From the NCBI GenBank assembly GCA_031372145.1, contig JANMKR010000145.1:1-15733 (forward strand): DNA of 15,733 nucleotides. The letters run 5' to 3'. This stretch comes from CALMEC01 sp031372145. GTDB lineage: Bacteria > Actinomycetota > Thermoleophilia > Miltoncostaeales > Miltoncostaeaceae. A program made the translations under genes and the position numbers. The notes beneath the pieces are model-generated. The model saw only the letters and a list, made by a program, of their open reading frames with translations, ran no database searches and was not told the origin of the DNA. Shown here in pieces: positions 6,870 through 13,451 of this stretch (position 1 is its first letter; the number at the start of each line of letters is the position of its first letter).

Positions 6870-7832
6870 CTACCAGAACACACCCCGGTCCAGGCGATCC
6901 TCGACCGTGTCGACATCGTCGCCCCAGATACCGGCGGACAGGTACTTCCAGCCGCCGTCCGCAACGATTCCGACGATCGTGCCGCGGTCCATGGTCCGTG
7001 CCAATCGTGCGCACACGTGGATGACCGCGCCCGACGAGATGCCGACGAACAGGCCCTCTTCCGCGGCAAGGCGCCGCGTCATCGTGAGCGCATCACGGTT
7101 GGCGACGAGGAGCTTGCGATCCAGCTTGGTCACATCCAGGATCGGCGGGACGAAACCATCGTCCAAGCTGCGCAGGCCCATCACCGGCTCGCCCTGCAGC
7201 GGTTCACACGCGACGATGCTGATCTCCGGGCGGTGACGCTTGAGTCGCGCGGAACAACCCATCAGCGTGCCCCCGGTACCAAGCCCCGCAACGAGCACGT
7301 CGACCTCGGGACAGTCACGCACGATCTCGTCGGCGGTGCCGTCTTCGTGCGCACGCGGGTTGGCCGGGTTGCCGTACTGGAACGGCATGTACAGCCCGCG
7401 CTCGAGTGCGAGCCGCTGCGCGACGACGACTGCGCCGTTGGAGCCCAGCTCACCCGGGGAGTCGACGATCTCGGCGCCGTACATCTGAAGGAGCTGGCGC
7501 CGTTCCTCGGTGACATTGTCGGGCATGACCGCGATCAGCTTGTAGCCGCGCACGCGGCAGATCATTGCCATCGAGATGCCCGTGTTGCCGGACGTCGGCT
7601 CCATGATCGTGTCACCCGGGCAGATGAACCCCTGGCGTTCGGCGTCGTCGATCAGGGCGAGTGCGGTCCGGTCCTTGATCGAGCCCGTGGGATTGGCCGA
7701 CTCCATCTTGGCGAGGATCCGCACGTCCGGGTTGGGCGTGATCCGCGACAGTTCGACCAGCGGTGTGTTGCCGATCGTGGCGACCAGGTCCGGCGAGACC
7801 GCCTGCGGCGGCGGCGCCAAGCCGATGCTCAA
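6870..7832 (-). CDS. cysM: Cysteine synthase CysM, CysO- and O-phosphoserine-type
   Basis: A 320-residue PLP enzyme of the beta-replacement (fold type II) family. Lys53 in NPTGSIKDR is the PLP Schiff-base lysine, with the SGNTGIS substrate loop (81-87) and the GLGTGGT phosphate-binding loop (183-189). Arg221 in GLRSLDDGFVP aligns with Arg220 of M. tuberculosis CysM, the residue that selects O-phosphoserine over O-acetylserine. The C-terminal GWKYLSAG segment also matches that subgroup. The residue equivalent to mycobacterial Lys204 is Ser here. It should transfer sulfur from thiocarboxylated CysO to the aminoacrylate formed from O-phosphoserine. The start is TTG 7832, overlapping the cysO stop as TTGA; no ATG or GTG lies nearby in frame. 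The rare start suggests translation depends on coupling to cysO. Confidence 0.93.
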   Translation of the reverse strand: MSIGLAPPPQAVSPDLVATIGNTPLVELSRITPNPDVRILAKMESANPTGSIKDRTALALIDDAERQGFICPGDTIMEPTSGNTGISMAMICRVRGYKLIAVMPDNVTEERRQLLQMYGAEIVDSPGELGSNGAVVVAQRLALERGLYMPFQYGNPANPRAHEDGTADEIVRDCPEVDVLVAGLGTGGTLMGCSARLKRHRPEISIVACEPLQGEPVMGLRSLDDGFVPPILDVTKLDRKLLVANRDALTMTRRLAAEEGLFVGISSGAVIHVCARLARTMDRGTIVGIVADGGWKYLSAGIWGDDVDTVEDRLDRGVFW

Positions 7833-8107
7833 CGAGCGCCGCCTGCCATGGCGGGCAGGATCGTGAGCGTGTCGGCGTCCGACACGGGCGTGTCGAGCCA
7901 GCCCAGCATTCGGACGTCTTCGTCATTGAGGTACAGGTTGACGAAGCGGTGAAGCTGTCCTGCGGAGCTTTCGAGCTGGGCTCGGATCCCAGGATGCTGG
8001 TCGTAGAGAGACGTGAGCACGTCGGCGACGGTCGCACCGGTGACCGCGACCTCGCGCTCACCACCGGCGGCCGAACGCAGGACCGGCGGGATGCGGACGG
8101 TGCTCAT
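7829..8107 (-). CDS. cysO: CysO-type ubiquitin-like sulfur carrier protein with GGAR tail
   Basis: A 92-residue beta-grasp protein of the ThiS/MoaD family. RIPPVLR near the start, LHRFVNLYLNDEDVR (52-66) and TILPAMAGG (82-90) match mycobacterial CysO closely. In that protein the C-terminal Gly-Gly is adenylated and converted to a thiocarboxylate that donates sulfur to CysM. Here the Gly89-Gly90 pair is followed by Ala91-Arg92 before the stop, so the precursor cannot be adenylated until two residues are removed. The neighbouring JAMM peptidase is the obvious candidate for that step. ATG 8107 overlaps the upstream stop as ATGA. Confidence 0.92.
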   Translation of the reverse strand: MSTVRIPPVLRSAAGGEREVAVTGATVADVLTSLYDQHPGIRAQLESSAGQLHRFVNLYLNDEDVRMLGWLDTPVSDADTLTILPAMAGGAR

Positions 8108-9288
8108 GCGGCACCCGCCACGCTGTGACGGCCGACGCCCGCGCACCAGGCCTCATAGTCCTTGAACTCGAGGTGCGCGTTGGGCCCGCAGGCCGGGCAG
8201 TCGGGGTCGCGCCGCAGCTTGAGTTCCGTGAACGTCATGCCCAGGGCGTCGTAGACCAGCAGGCGGCCGGCGAGCGTGTCGCCGATCCCCAAGAGCACCT
8301 TGATCGTCTCCGTCGCCTGGATGTTGCCCATGACGCCACACAACACGCCGAGCACACCGGCCTCGCCGCACGCCGGTGCAAGCTCGGGCGGGGGCGGCTC
8401 CGGGAACAGGCACCGGTAGCACGGCCCCTCGTACGGCATGAACACCGAGGCGTGTCCCTCAAAGCGCAGGATGCTCGCGTGGATCAGCGGCGTCTTGGTC
8501 ATGAGCGCCGCGTCGTTGAGCAGGTAGCGCGTGGGAAAGTTGTCGGCGCCGTCGACGATCACGTCGTAGTCCGAGATCAGATCCAGGACGTTGTCCCTGG
8601 TGACCCGGAACGGGTGTACGTTGACGGTGGTGTCCGGGGTCAGGGCCTGGATCGCCGTCTTGGCCGACTCGCCTTTGAGCACACCGACCCGATCGGTCGT
8701 GTGGATGATCTGACGCTGAAGGTTCGACTCGTCGACAAAGTCGTCATCGACCAGGCCGATCGTGCCGACGCCCGCCGCGGCCAGGTAGAGCGCCGCCGGT
8801 GAGCCGAGCCCGCCGGCGCCGATCAGCAGAGCCTTGCTGTCGAGGAGTTTGAGCTGGCCCGCTTCGCCGACCTCGGAGATCAGGATGTGCCGGCTGTAGC
8901 GACGACGCTGCGCGTCCGACAGTCGGCGCGGGACGTCGAACGCGCGCCCTCCGCGCTTCCAGTCGGCGAAGCCGCCGGCAAGGCTCGACACGTCGGTGTA
9001 GCCCATCTGTCGCAGTGTCTGCGCGGCAAACAGCGAGCGCGCGCCGGCGGCACAGTTGACAACGATGCGCTGATCCACGCGTGCCACACCGGCGATGCGG
9101 CTCTCGAGGAATCCGCGCGGCACGTGGACGGCACCCGGAATGAACCCCTCGTCCCACTCCGACTGCTCCCGGACGTCGATTACCAGTGGCGCGTCGACGC
9201 CATCCAGCTCGGTGGCCAGGGTCGGGGCGTCAACCTCGGGGATCTCTTCCCGGGCCTCTGCCAAGAGCTCTTGGTACGTCCGTGACAT
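8104..9288 (-). CDS. moeZ: Rhodanese-adenylyltransferase fusion activating CysO (MoeZ/MoeB-like, reversed domain order)
   Basis: A 394-residue cytoplasmic protein. Residues about 15-115 form a rhodanese domain with DVREQSEWDEGFIPGA and the active-site loop Cys79 in NCAAGARS. Residues about 122-394 are an E1-like MoeB/ThiF domain with the ATP loop GAGGLGSP (157-164), DESNLQRQ (186-193), DGADNFPTR (246-254) and a zinc site of Cys290/Cys293 plus Cys364/Cys367. The E1 part adenylates a carrier C-terminus and the rhodanese supplies persulfide sulfur. M. tuberculosis MoeZ and eukaryotic MOCS3/Uba4 have the same two domains but with rhodanese last. The ATG at 9288 has GGAG seven bases upstream. It is first in the operon and overlaps cysO by four bases. 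It may also serve a MoaD or ThiS encoded elsewhere. Confidence 0.92.
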   Translation of the reverse strand: MSRTYQELLAEAREEIPEVDAPTLATELDGVDAPLVIDVREQSEWDEGFIPGAVHVPRGFLESRIAGVARVDQRIVVNCAAGARSLFAAQTLRQMGYTDVSSLAGGFADWKRGGRAFDVPRRLSDAQRRRYSRHILISEVGEAGQLKLLDSKALLIGAGGLGSPAALYLAAAGVGTIGLVDDDFVDESNLQRQIIHTTDRVGVLKGESAKTAIQALTPDTTVNVHPFRVTRDNVLDLISDYDVIVDGADNFPTRYLLNDAALMTKTPLIHASILRFEGHASVFMPYEGPCYRCLFPEPPPPELAPACGEAGVLGVLCGVMGNIQATETIKVLLGIGDTLAGRLLVYDALGMTFTELKLRRDPDCPACGPNAHLEFKDYEAWCAGVGRHSVAGAA

Positions 9289-9317
9289 TGGCGATCTCCG
9301 CGATACCCGAATTACTT

Positions 9318-9342
9318 TCAGGGATTATAGCCATTTCCCTGA
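9318..9342 (-). promoter_or_regulatory. Cysteine-operon promoter inside a perfect inverted repeat (likely operator)
   Basis: TCAGGGA (9318-9324) and TCCCTGA (9336-9342) are perfect inverted repeats with an 11-base spacer, so half-sites are 18 bases apart. On the minus strand a consensus -10 box, TATAAT (9324-9329), starts in the spacer and touches the proximal arm. It predicts transcription from about 9317 with a leader of about 29 bases before the moeZ ATG. No good -35 is seen. A dimeric regulator bound here would cover the -10, which fits repression. The regulator is not encoded in the window. The site could also affect the divergent gene at 9393. Confidence 0.55.
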
Positions 9343-9392
9343 TCCGGCTCACCTCGGTACGCTGACACAACCCGACAGCGAGGATCCGCATC

Positions 9393-9662
9393 GTGGACGG
9401 CGCATTGCGCAAGAGCGACTTCGTCAACCCAGACGCACGCATGCGCTGCCCGACATCTGACTGCTGGGGAGACTTGGTGCTGTTTCCGACCGGCAAGGTG
9501 GACCAGGACGGGATCCCGTCGTTTCACGACATGACGCAGTGCCCGCTGTGCGGCGAGCGGTTCGACCTGGAGCCGGACATCGAGGACCGGGATCTCTACC
9601 TGCAGATCGCCTGGCTTCGCGAGAACCAGTATCCGGGGCGGGCACCACGGCGGCCGGCGTGA
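9393..9662 (+). CDS. Small zinc-ribbon protein, 89 aa
   Basis: I recognise no named family. The protein has two cysteine pairs, CPTSDC (near residue 20) and CPLC (near residue 51), spaced as in a zinc ribbon. A conserved-looking tail follows (RFDLEPDIEDRDLYLQIAWL). It has no signal peptide or membrane segment. The GTG start at 9393 is preceded by AGGA eight bases upstream. The stop overlaps the next gene's GTG (GTGA), so the two are translationally coupled. A TACGCT -10-like hexamer lies at 9358-9363. The gene diverges from the cysteine operon and shares its control region, but nothing in the sequence shows a role in sulfur metabolism. Confidence 0.75.
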   Translation: MDGALRKSDFVNPDARMRCPTSDCWGDLVLFPTGKVDQDGIPSFHDMTQCPLCGERFDLEPDIEDRDLYLQIAWLRENQYPGRAPRRPA

Positions 9663-10300
9663 ATGACGACGCGACGATCGGGGCGGCGTTCCCACGGGCG
9701 GTCATCGCCGGCCGGTTGGCAGCCGGCGTCGTGATCGGCGGGGTCCTGGCGGCACTGGCATGGATGTTCGTGCTCCAAGAAGCGCATACGGGCAACATCT
9801 TTGGGGCCACCTGGACCGAGCACGACTTCGCTGACGGGCTCGGCAACGCCGTCGGCGCCAAGGACACCGCACGAACCGGCCTCTTCCTGACGCTCGCGCT
9901 GGGCGTGCTGCTCGCCGGTGTGTACCTGGTGTTGCAGCGTTGGCTGCCCGGCCGGGGCATCGTCAAGGGCCTGGCGTTTGCGCCCATCCCGTTCCTGGCC
10001 TGGGGGTTGGTGTTCACGCCGCTGGTCAACTCGCGGCAAGTGCTTCGCGACGCGGATTTCGTGTTCCTGCCGACCGGCTTCTTCGGGGTCGGGGCCGGCA
10101 GCGCGACGATCGTCTCGGGCATCGCTGCGAGCGTCATCGCCGGGGTCATCCTGGCGCGCGTCATCGCGTTGGCGGGCGACGCCGGTTGGTGGCAGGAACA
10201 CGCCAACGTCGGGTACGGCCTGGCCGGGGACGACGCGGCGGCGGCGCTACTCGAACTCGCCGAAGAGCGGCCCGAGGACCGCGTGAAAGGCGCCCGGTGA
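9659..10300 (+). CDS. Unidentified integral membrane protein, four predicted helices
   Basis: A 213-residue protein starting at GTG 9659, which overlaps the preceding stop. Hydrophobic segments lie at about residues 14-39, 74-92, 104-122 and 142-168. A conserved-looking loop of His, Asn and aromatic residues follows the first (QEAHTGNIFGATWTEHDF). The third contains APIPFLAWGLVFTPL, with prolines inside the membrane. The C-terminal 40 residues are soluble and charged. The gene overlaps the converging small gene at its 3' end by 54 bases. The layout recalls small cobalt-transporter-type (CbtA-like) membrane proteins, but I see no diagnostic motif, so no function is assigned. Confidence 0.75.
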   Translation: MNDDATIGAAFPRAVIAGRLAAGVVIGGVLAALAWMFVLQEAHTGNIFGATWTEHDFADGLGNAVGAKDTARTGLFLTLALGVLLAGVYLVLQRWLPGRGIVKGLAFAPIPFLAWGLVFTPLVNSRQVLRDADFVFLPTGFFGVGAGSATIVSGIAASVIAGVILARVIALAGDAGWWQEHANVGYGLAGDDAAAALLELAEERPEDRVKGAR

Positions 10301-10468
10301 CAGCCCGATCCGCTCCGGCGGGCAGTATGCCTCGATCGCCTCCACGCAGCTGAACAACTCGTCCTCAGCGATCCATGCCTCGGCAAGGTCGGTTTGGTAC
10401 GCACCCGGTCCGAGGGTGCGAAGCGCAGCATGAACATCGGCACCCGAGATGGGACGATCCATCGACAT
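10247..10468 (-). CDS. Small hypothetical protein, about 73 aa
   Basis: Unrecognised, acidic and soluble. The sequence reads naturally for a helical protein: ISGADVHAALRTLGPGAY, DLAEAWIAEDELFSCVEAIE, then PERIGLSPGAFHAVLGPLFG. In-frame starts are GTG 10480, ATG 10468 and ATG 10462. I favour 10468 because TAGTGT (10477-10482, minus) lies eight bases upstream, fitting a leaderless start. Its last 18 codons overlap the end of the membrane-protein gene, and its start abuts the opposite-strand MFS start. These overlaps are unusual, but the amino-acid composition is better than in the opposite frames here. Confidence 0.6.
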   Translation of the reverse strand: MSMDRPISGADVHAALRTLGPGAYQTDLAEAWIAEDELFSCVEAIEAYCPPERIGLSPGAFHAVLGPLFGEFE

Positions 10469-11666
10469 GGTCGTTGACACTACTCACGACCGCGTCGCCC
10501 CTGCAGCCGACCACCGGCCCGATCGGCGTGGACTGACGCTCCTCGGCTCGGGGCACTTCGTCGTGGACATGACCGTCGGAGCACTCAGCCCGCTGCTACC
10601 GGTGTTCAAGAAGGCCATGGCGCTCTCCGACCTGCGGACGTCCCTGGTGCTCGCGGCGCTCACCTTCTCGTCGTCGTTCATCCAACCGCTCTTCGGCATC
10701 GTCGCCGACCGCGTGCGCGCGACGTGGTTTCTGTGGGGCGGCGTGGCGATGGCGACGATCGGGCTGGCCCTGTCGGGGCTCGTCACATCGTTCTGGGTGC
10801 TGATCACCCTGATCGTGTTCTGTGGCCTGGGCGTGGGCGGCTACCACCCCGAAGCCGCGCGCGTCGCCAACCAGATGGCCGGCGCCAAGAAGGCAAGCGG
10901 CGTGGCGTGGTTCACGATCGGCGGCAACCTGGGTTTTGCGATCGGCCCGCTCATGGTCGCGCTGTTCGTCCCCGTGCTGGACGAGCGCACGACGCTGATC
11001 TTTCTGATTCCCGGAGCCGCGGCCTGCACGCTGCTGGTGGCCAACCACCGTCGGGTCGCGCTGCCGATCATCGCACCGCACACGACGCTCGCGACGCCCG
11101 GCCGCACGCACATGCGGGGCATGGTGCTCCTGGTCGGTGCAGTCAGCCTGCGCACGTGGATTCAGCTCGGGCTGATGACGATCGTGCCGCTCTACCTGAC
11201 CGACGAACGGGGCTTCTCGCCGCGCGCGGTCGGCTTTGTCATCTTCGCCTTCGTCATGACCGGCAGCATCGGCACATACGTGGGCGCAGCGGTCGCCGAC
11301 CGTATCGGCGGCAAGGCGATGTTCGCCGGTTCGATGCCGCTGGCCGCGCCGCTTGTCGCGGTGTTCATCCTGACCGATGGCGCAGTCAGCATCGTGGCGT
11401 TCGCAGTGGCCGGGTTCATCCTGATGGCGTCGTTCTCGGCGACCGTCGTCATGGGCCAGCAGTACATGCAGCACCGCCCGGCACTGGCTGCCGCCTGGGT
11501 GCTGGGCTTCGCGGCGATCGGCGCCGCAACCCCATGGTTGCCTGCGATCGGCGCCATCGCAGACGTGGCCGGTCGTGAGACCGCCCTGTGGATCATCGCC
11601 ACGATTCCGCTCGCATCCGCTGCCATCGCGGCGTTCCTTCCGCGCCCTCGGACAGAATGGTCCTGA
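10467..11666 (+). CDS. MFS transporter, fosmidomycin-resistance (Fsr) type
   Basis: A 399-residue inner-membrane protein with about twelve hydrophobic segments. Features of the Fsr branch of the major facilitator superfamily are GSGHFVVDMTVGALSPLLP in helix 1, FGIVADRVRATW (the MFS motif-A loop between helices 2 and 3) and GVGGYHPEAARVAN in helix 4. Related proteins export fosmidomycin or other small hydrophilic compounds by proton antiport; the substrate here is unknown. In-frame ATGs are at 10449 and 10467, neither with a good ribosome site. The start overlaps the opposite-strand small gene. Its TGA overlaps the rarA ATG (TGATG), so the two are co-translated, though no functional link is obvious. 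Confidence 0.88.
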   Translation: MVVDTTHDRVAPAADHRPDRRGLTLLGSGHFVVDMTVGALSPLLPVFKKAMALSDLRTSLVLAALTFSSSFIQPLFGIVADRVRATWFLWGGVAMATIGLALSGLVTSFWVLITLIVFCGLGVGGYHPEAARVANQMAGAKKASGVAWFTIGGNLGFAIGPLMVALFVPVLDERTTLIFLIPGAAACTLLVANHRRVALPIIAPHTTLATPGRTHMRGMVLLVGAVSLRTWIQLGLMTIVPLYLTDERGFSPRAVGFVIFAFVMTGSIGTYVGAAVADRIGGKAMFAGSMPLAAPLVAVFILTDGAVSIVAFAVAGFILMASFSATVVMGQQYMQHRPALAAAWVLGFAAIGAATPWLPAIGAIADVAGRETALWIIATIPLASAAIAAFLPRPRTEWS

Positions 11667-13021
11667 TGGCACGTCGCGAACCACCACAGGGTGACGATCT
11701 GTTCGCCGGCCTGGTCGAGGACCGGCTGCGCGGGTCGCGACCGCTCGCGGCGCGGATGCGCCCGGCCGGCCTCGAGCAGGTCGTCGGTCAACCGGCGTTG
11801 CTCGGCGAGGATTCGTTCCTGCGCAAGGCGATTCAGGGCGACCGGGTTCCGTCGATGGTGCTGTACGGACCACCGGGGTGCGGCAAGACCACGCTCGCAC
11901 GCGTGGTGGCCGGCGCGACCCAGGCGGTGTTCGAGGAGCTGTCGGCCGTATCGGCCGGGCTCGCCGACGTACGCGCGGTGATGGCGCGGGCGCGCGACCG
12001 GCTCGCATCCGGACAGCGCACCGTGCTGTTCTTGGACGAGATCCACCGGTTCAACAAGGCCCAGCAGGACGCGCTCTTGCCGGCGGTCGAGGACGGACTC
12101 GTCACGTTGATCGGGGCGACGACCGAGAACCCCTACTACGAGGTCAACTCCGCGCTCGTGTCACGCATGCGCGTGCTCGTGCTCGAACCGCTCGGTCCGG
12201 ACGACATCGGATCGTTGATCGACCGGGCGCTGGTCGATGCCTCGGGGCTCGCGGCGAGGGTGACGCTCGCTCCCGACGCACGCGAGGCCCTGTTGATGCG
12301 CTCCGGCGGTGACGCGCGTCATGCGCTCAACCTGTTGGAAGCCGCGGCCGCCGGTGTGGGCGACGGCGACGCGATCAGCCTGGAGGACGTGCAGCAGGCC
12401 GCGGGAGGGCGGCCGATCGTCTACGACCGCGATGGCGATGCGCACTACGACACGATCTCGGCATTCATCAAGTCGATGCGCGGGAGTGATCCGGACGCGG
12501 CGGTCTACTACCTGGCCGTGATGTTGCAGGGCGGTGAGGACCCCAAGTTCATCGCCCGGCGGATCCTGGTCGCCGCGTCGGAGGATGTCGGCAACGCCGA
12601 CCCACGGGCGCTCGAGGTGGCGGCGGCCGCAGCCCGCTCGGTGGAGTTCGTCGGGATGCCCGAGGCGCGGATCCCGCTGGCGCAGGCCGCGATCTACGTG
12701 GCGCTGGCACCCAAGTCCAACGCCGCGTACAAGGCGATCGGCGCGGCGCTCGAGTCCGTCGAACGCGAAGGCCCCAAACGGCCGCCGCTCTCATTGCGGG
12801 ATTCGAGTCGCCCCAACGCCAGGCACTTCGGCCACGGCGAGGGCTACCACTACCCGCATGACTTTCCGGACGGTGTCGTCGACGAATCCCTGATGCCCGA
12901 GGGAATGGAGGAGCGCCGGTTCTACGCCCCCACCGACCGCGGGGTCGAAGCCGAGTTGTCCGAACGGTTGCGGAGCCTCAGGGGCAAGACCGGGGAGGGC
13001 GAGCCCGAGCGGCCGTTCTAA
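11666..13021 (+). CDS. rarA: Replication-associated recombination protein RarA (MgsA/WRNIP1 family AAA+ ATPase)
   Basis: A 451-residue AAA+ protein related to the clamp loader. It shows Walker A GPPGCGKTT (68-76), Walker B VLFLDEIHRFNKAQQD (120-135), sensor 1 GATTENP (150-156), the arginine finger in SALVSR (Arg167) and sensor 2 in GGDARHALNLLE. The C-terminal MgsA-type tetramerisation region follows, with SAFIKSMRGSDPDAAVYYLA, EDVGNADPRAL and GEGYHYPHDFPDG. RarA acts at stalled or damaged replication forks. The sequence before Walker A contains RPLAARMRPAGLEQVVGQ, the usual N-terminal signature. I chose ATG 11666, which overlaps the MFS stop; ATG 11657 in frame would add three residues. Length is normal for the family. 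Confidence 0.96.
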   Translation: MARREPPQGDDLFAGLVEDRLRGSRPLAARMRPAGLEQVVGQPALLGEDSFLRKAIQGDRVPSMVLYGPPGCGKTTLARVVAGATQAVFEELSAVSAGLADVRAVMARARDRLASGQRTVLFLDEIHRFNKAQQDALLPAVEDGLVTLIGATTENPYYEVNSALVSRMRVLVLEPLGPDDIGSLIDRALVDASGLAARVTLAPDAREALLMRSGGDARHALNLLEAAAAGVGDGDAISLEDVQQAAGGRPIVYDRDGDAHYDTISAFIKSMRGSDPDAAVYYLAVMLQGGEDPKFIARRILVAASEDVGNADPRALEVAAAAARSVEFVGMPEARIPLAQAAIYVALAPKSNAAYKAIGAALESVEREGPKRPPLSLRDSSRPNARHFGHGEGYHYPHDFPDGVVDESLMPEGMEERRFYAPTDRGVEAELSERLRSLRGKTGEGEPERPF

Positions 13022-13045
13022 CCGGGAGCGGGGTCGACGGTCCGA

Positions 13046-13288
13046 TCACAGCGATCCGGCAGGTGCGATCCACCGGCTCTCGAACCCCATCACCTCGGCG
13101 AGCCTGTCGAAGCGCGCGTCGTAGTGCAGCACGCCGATCCCCGCCTCCTGTGCACACGCGGCGATCAGGACGTCAGCTGTCACAAGGATGCGTCGGTCTT
13201 GGTGGGCACCCGCGTACGCGTATCCCTGTTTGGTGGGCACCCGCGTATGTGTATCCCTCCGGTGCATCTCGCTGACCATGCAACCCAA
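13046..13288 (-). pseudogene. VapC-type PIN toxin remnant, C-terminal part only
   Basis: An open frame of 80 codons exists, but only its last 50 or so resemble a protein family. LVTADVLIAACAQEAGIGVLHYDARFDRLAEV followed by FESRWIAPAGSL matches the end of mycobacterial-style VapC RNases, including the late acidic residues (Asp in TADVL and Asp in HYDARFD). The N-terminal half, with the first catalytic Asp and the central Glu, is missing. The upstream part of the frame is made of two 31-base-spaced direct repeats read in different phases, so it is not ancestral coding sequence. No antitoxin gene is seen on either side. It should be inactive as a nuclease. The intact family is about 130 residues. 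Confidence 0.7.
13199..13259. repeat. Two 30-base direct repeats inside the broken vapC
   Basis: Units at 13199-13228 and 13230-13259 both begin TTGGTGGGCACCCGCGTA and end GTATCCCT. They differ at three positions, counting the last base, and are separated by one base (period 31). The unit contains the palindromic piece GCGTACGCG in copy one. They abut the point where similarity to VapC stops. Confidence 0.8.
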
Positions 13289-13451
13289 GGTACCAAGAGG
13301 AATGTCACGTCGGACCCCTGATGTGTGTCAATTGCGTCACGACCCTGTGCCATCTGCCGACACACTTCGATGAGGAGGCCTCGGTTCGACGGCGGCGCGC
13401 GACACCGGTCGATTACGCTCCCGCCACGACCACCTCACGGGCGGGAGCCTC

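Noticed and set aside
7017..7952. Plus-strand open frame of 311 codons
   Set aside because: It is antisense to cysM and cysO and has no family features.
10596..12008. Minus-strand open frame of 470 codons
   Set aside because: It spans the antisense of the MFS transporter and rarA start and shows only low-complexity basic and Asp/His-rich sequence.
13199..13259. Possible CRISPR array
   Set aside because: Two near-identical units are separated by only one base, with no spacers and no cas genes nearby.
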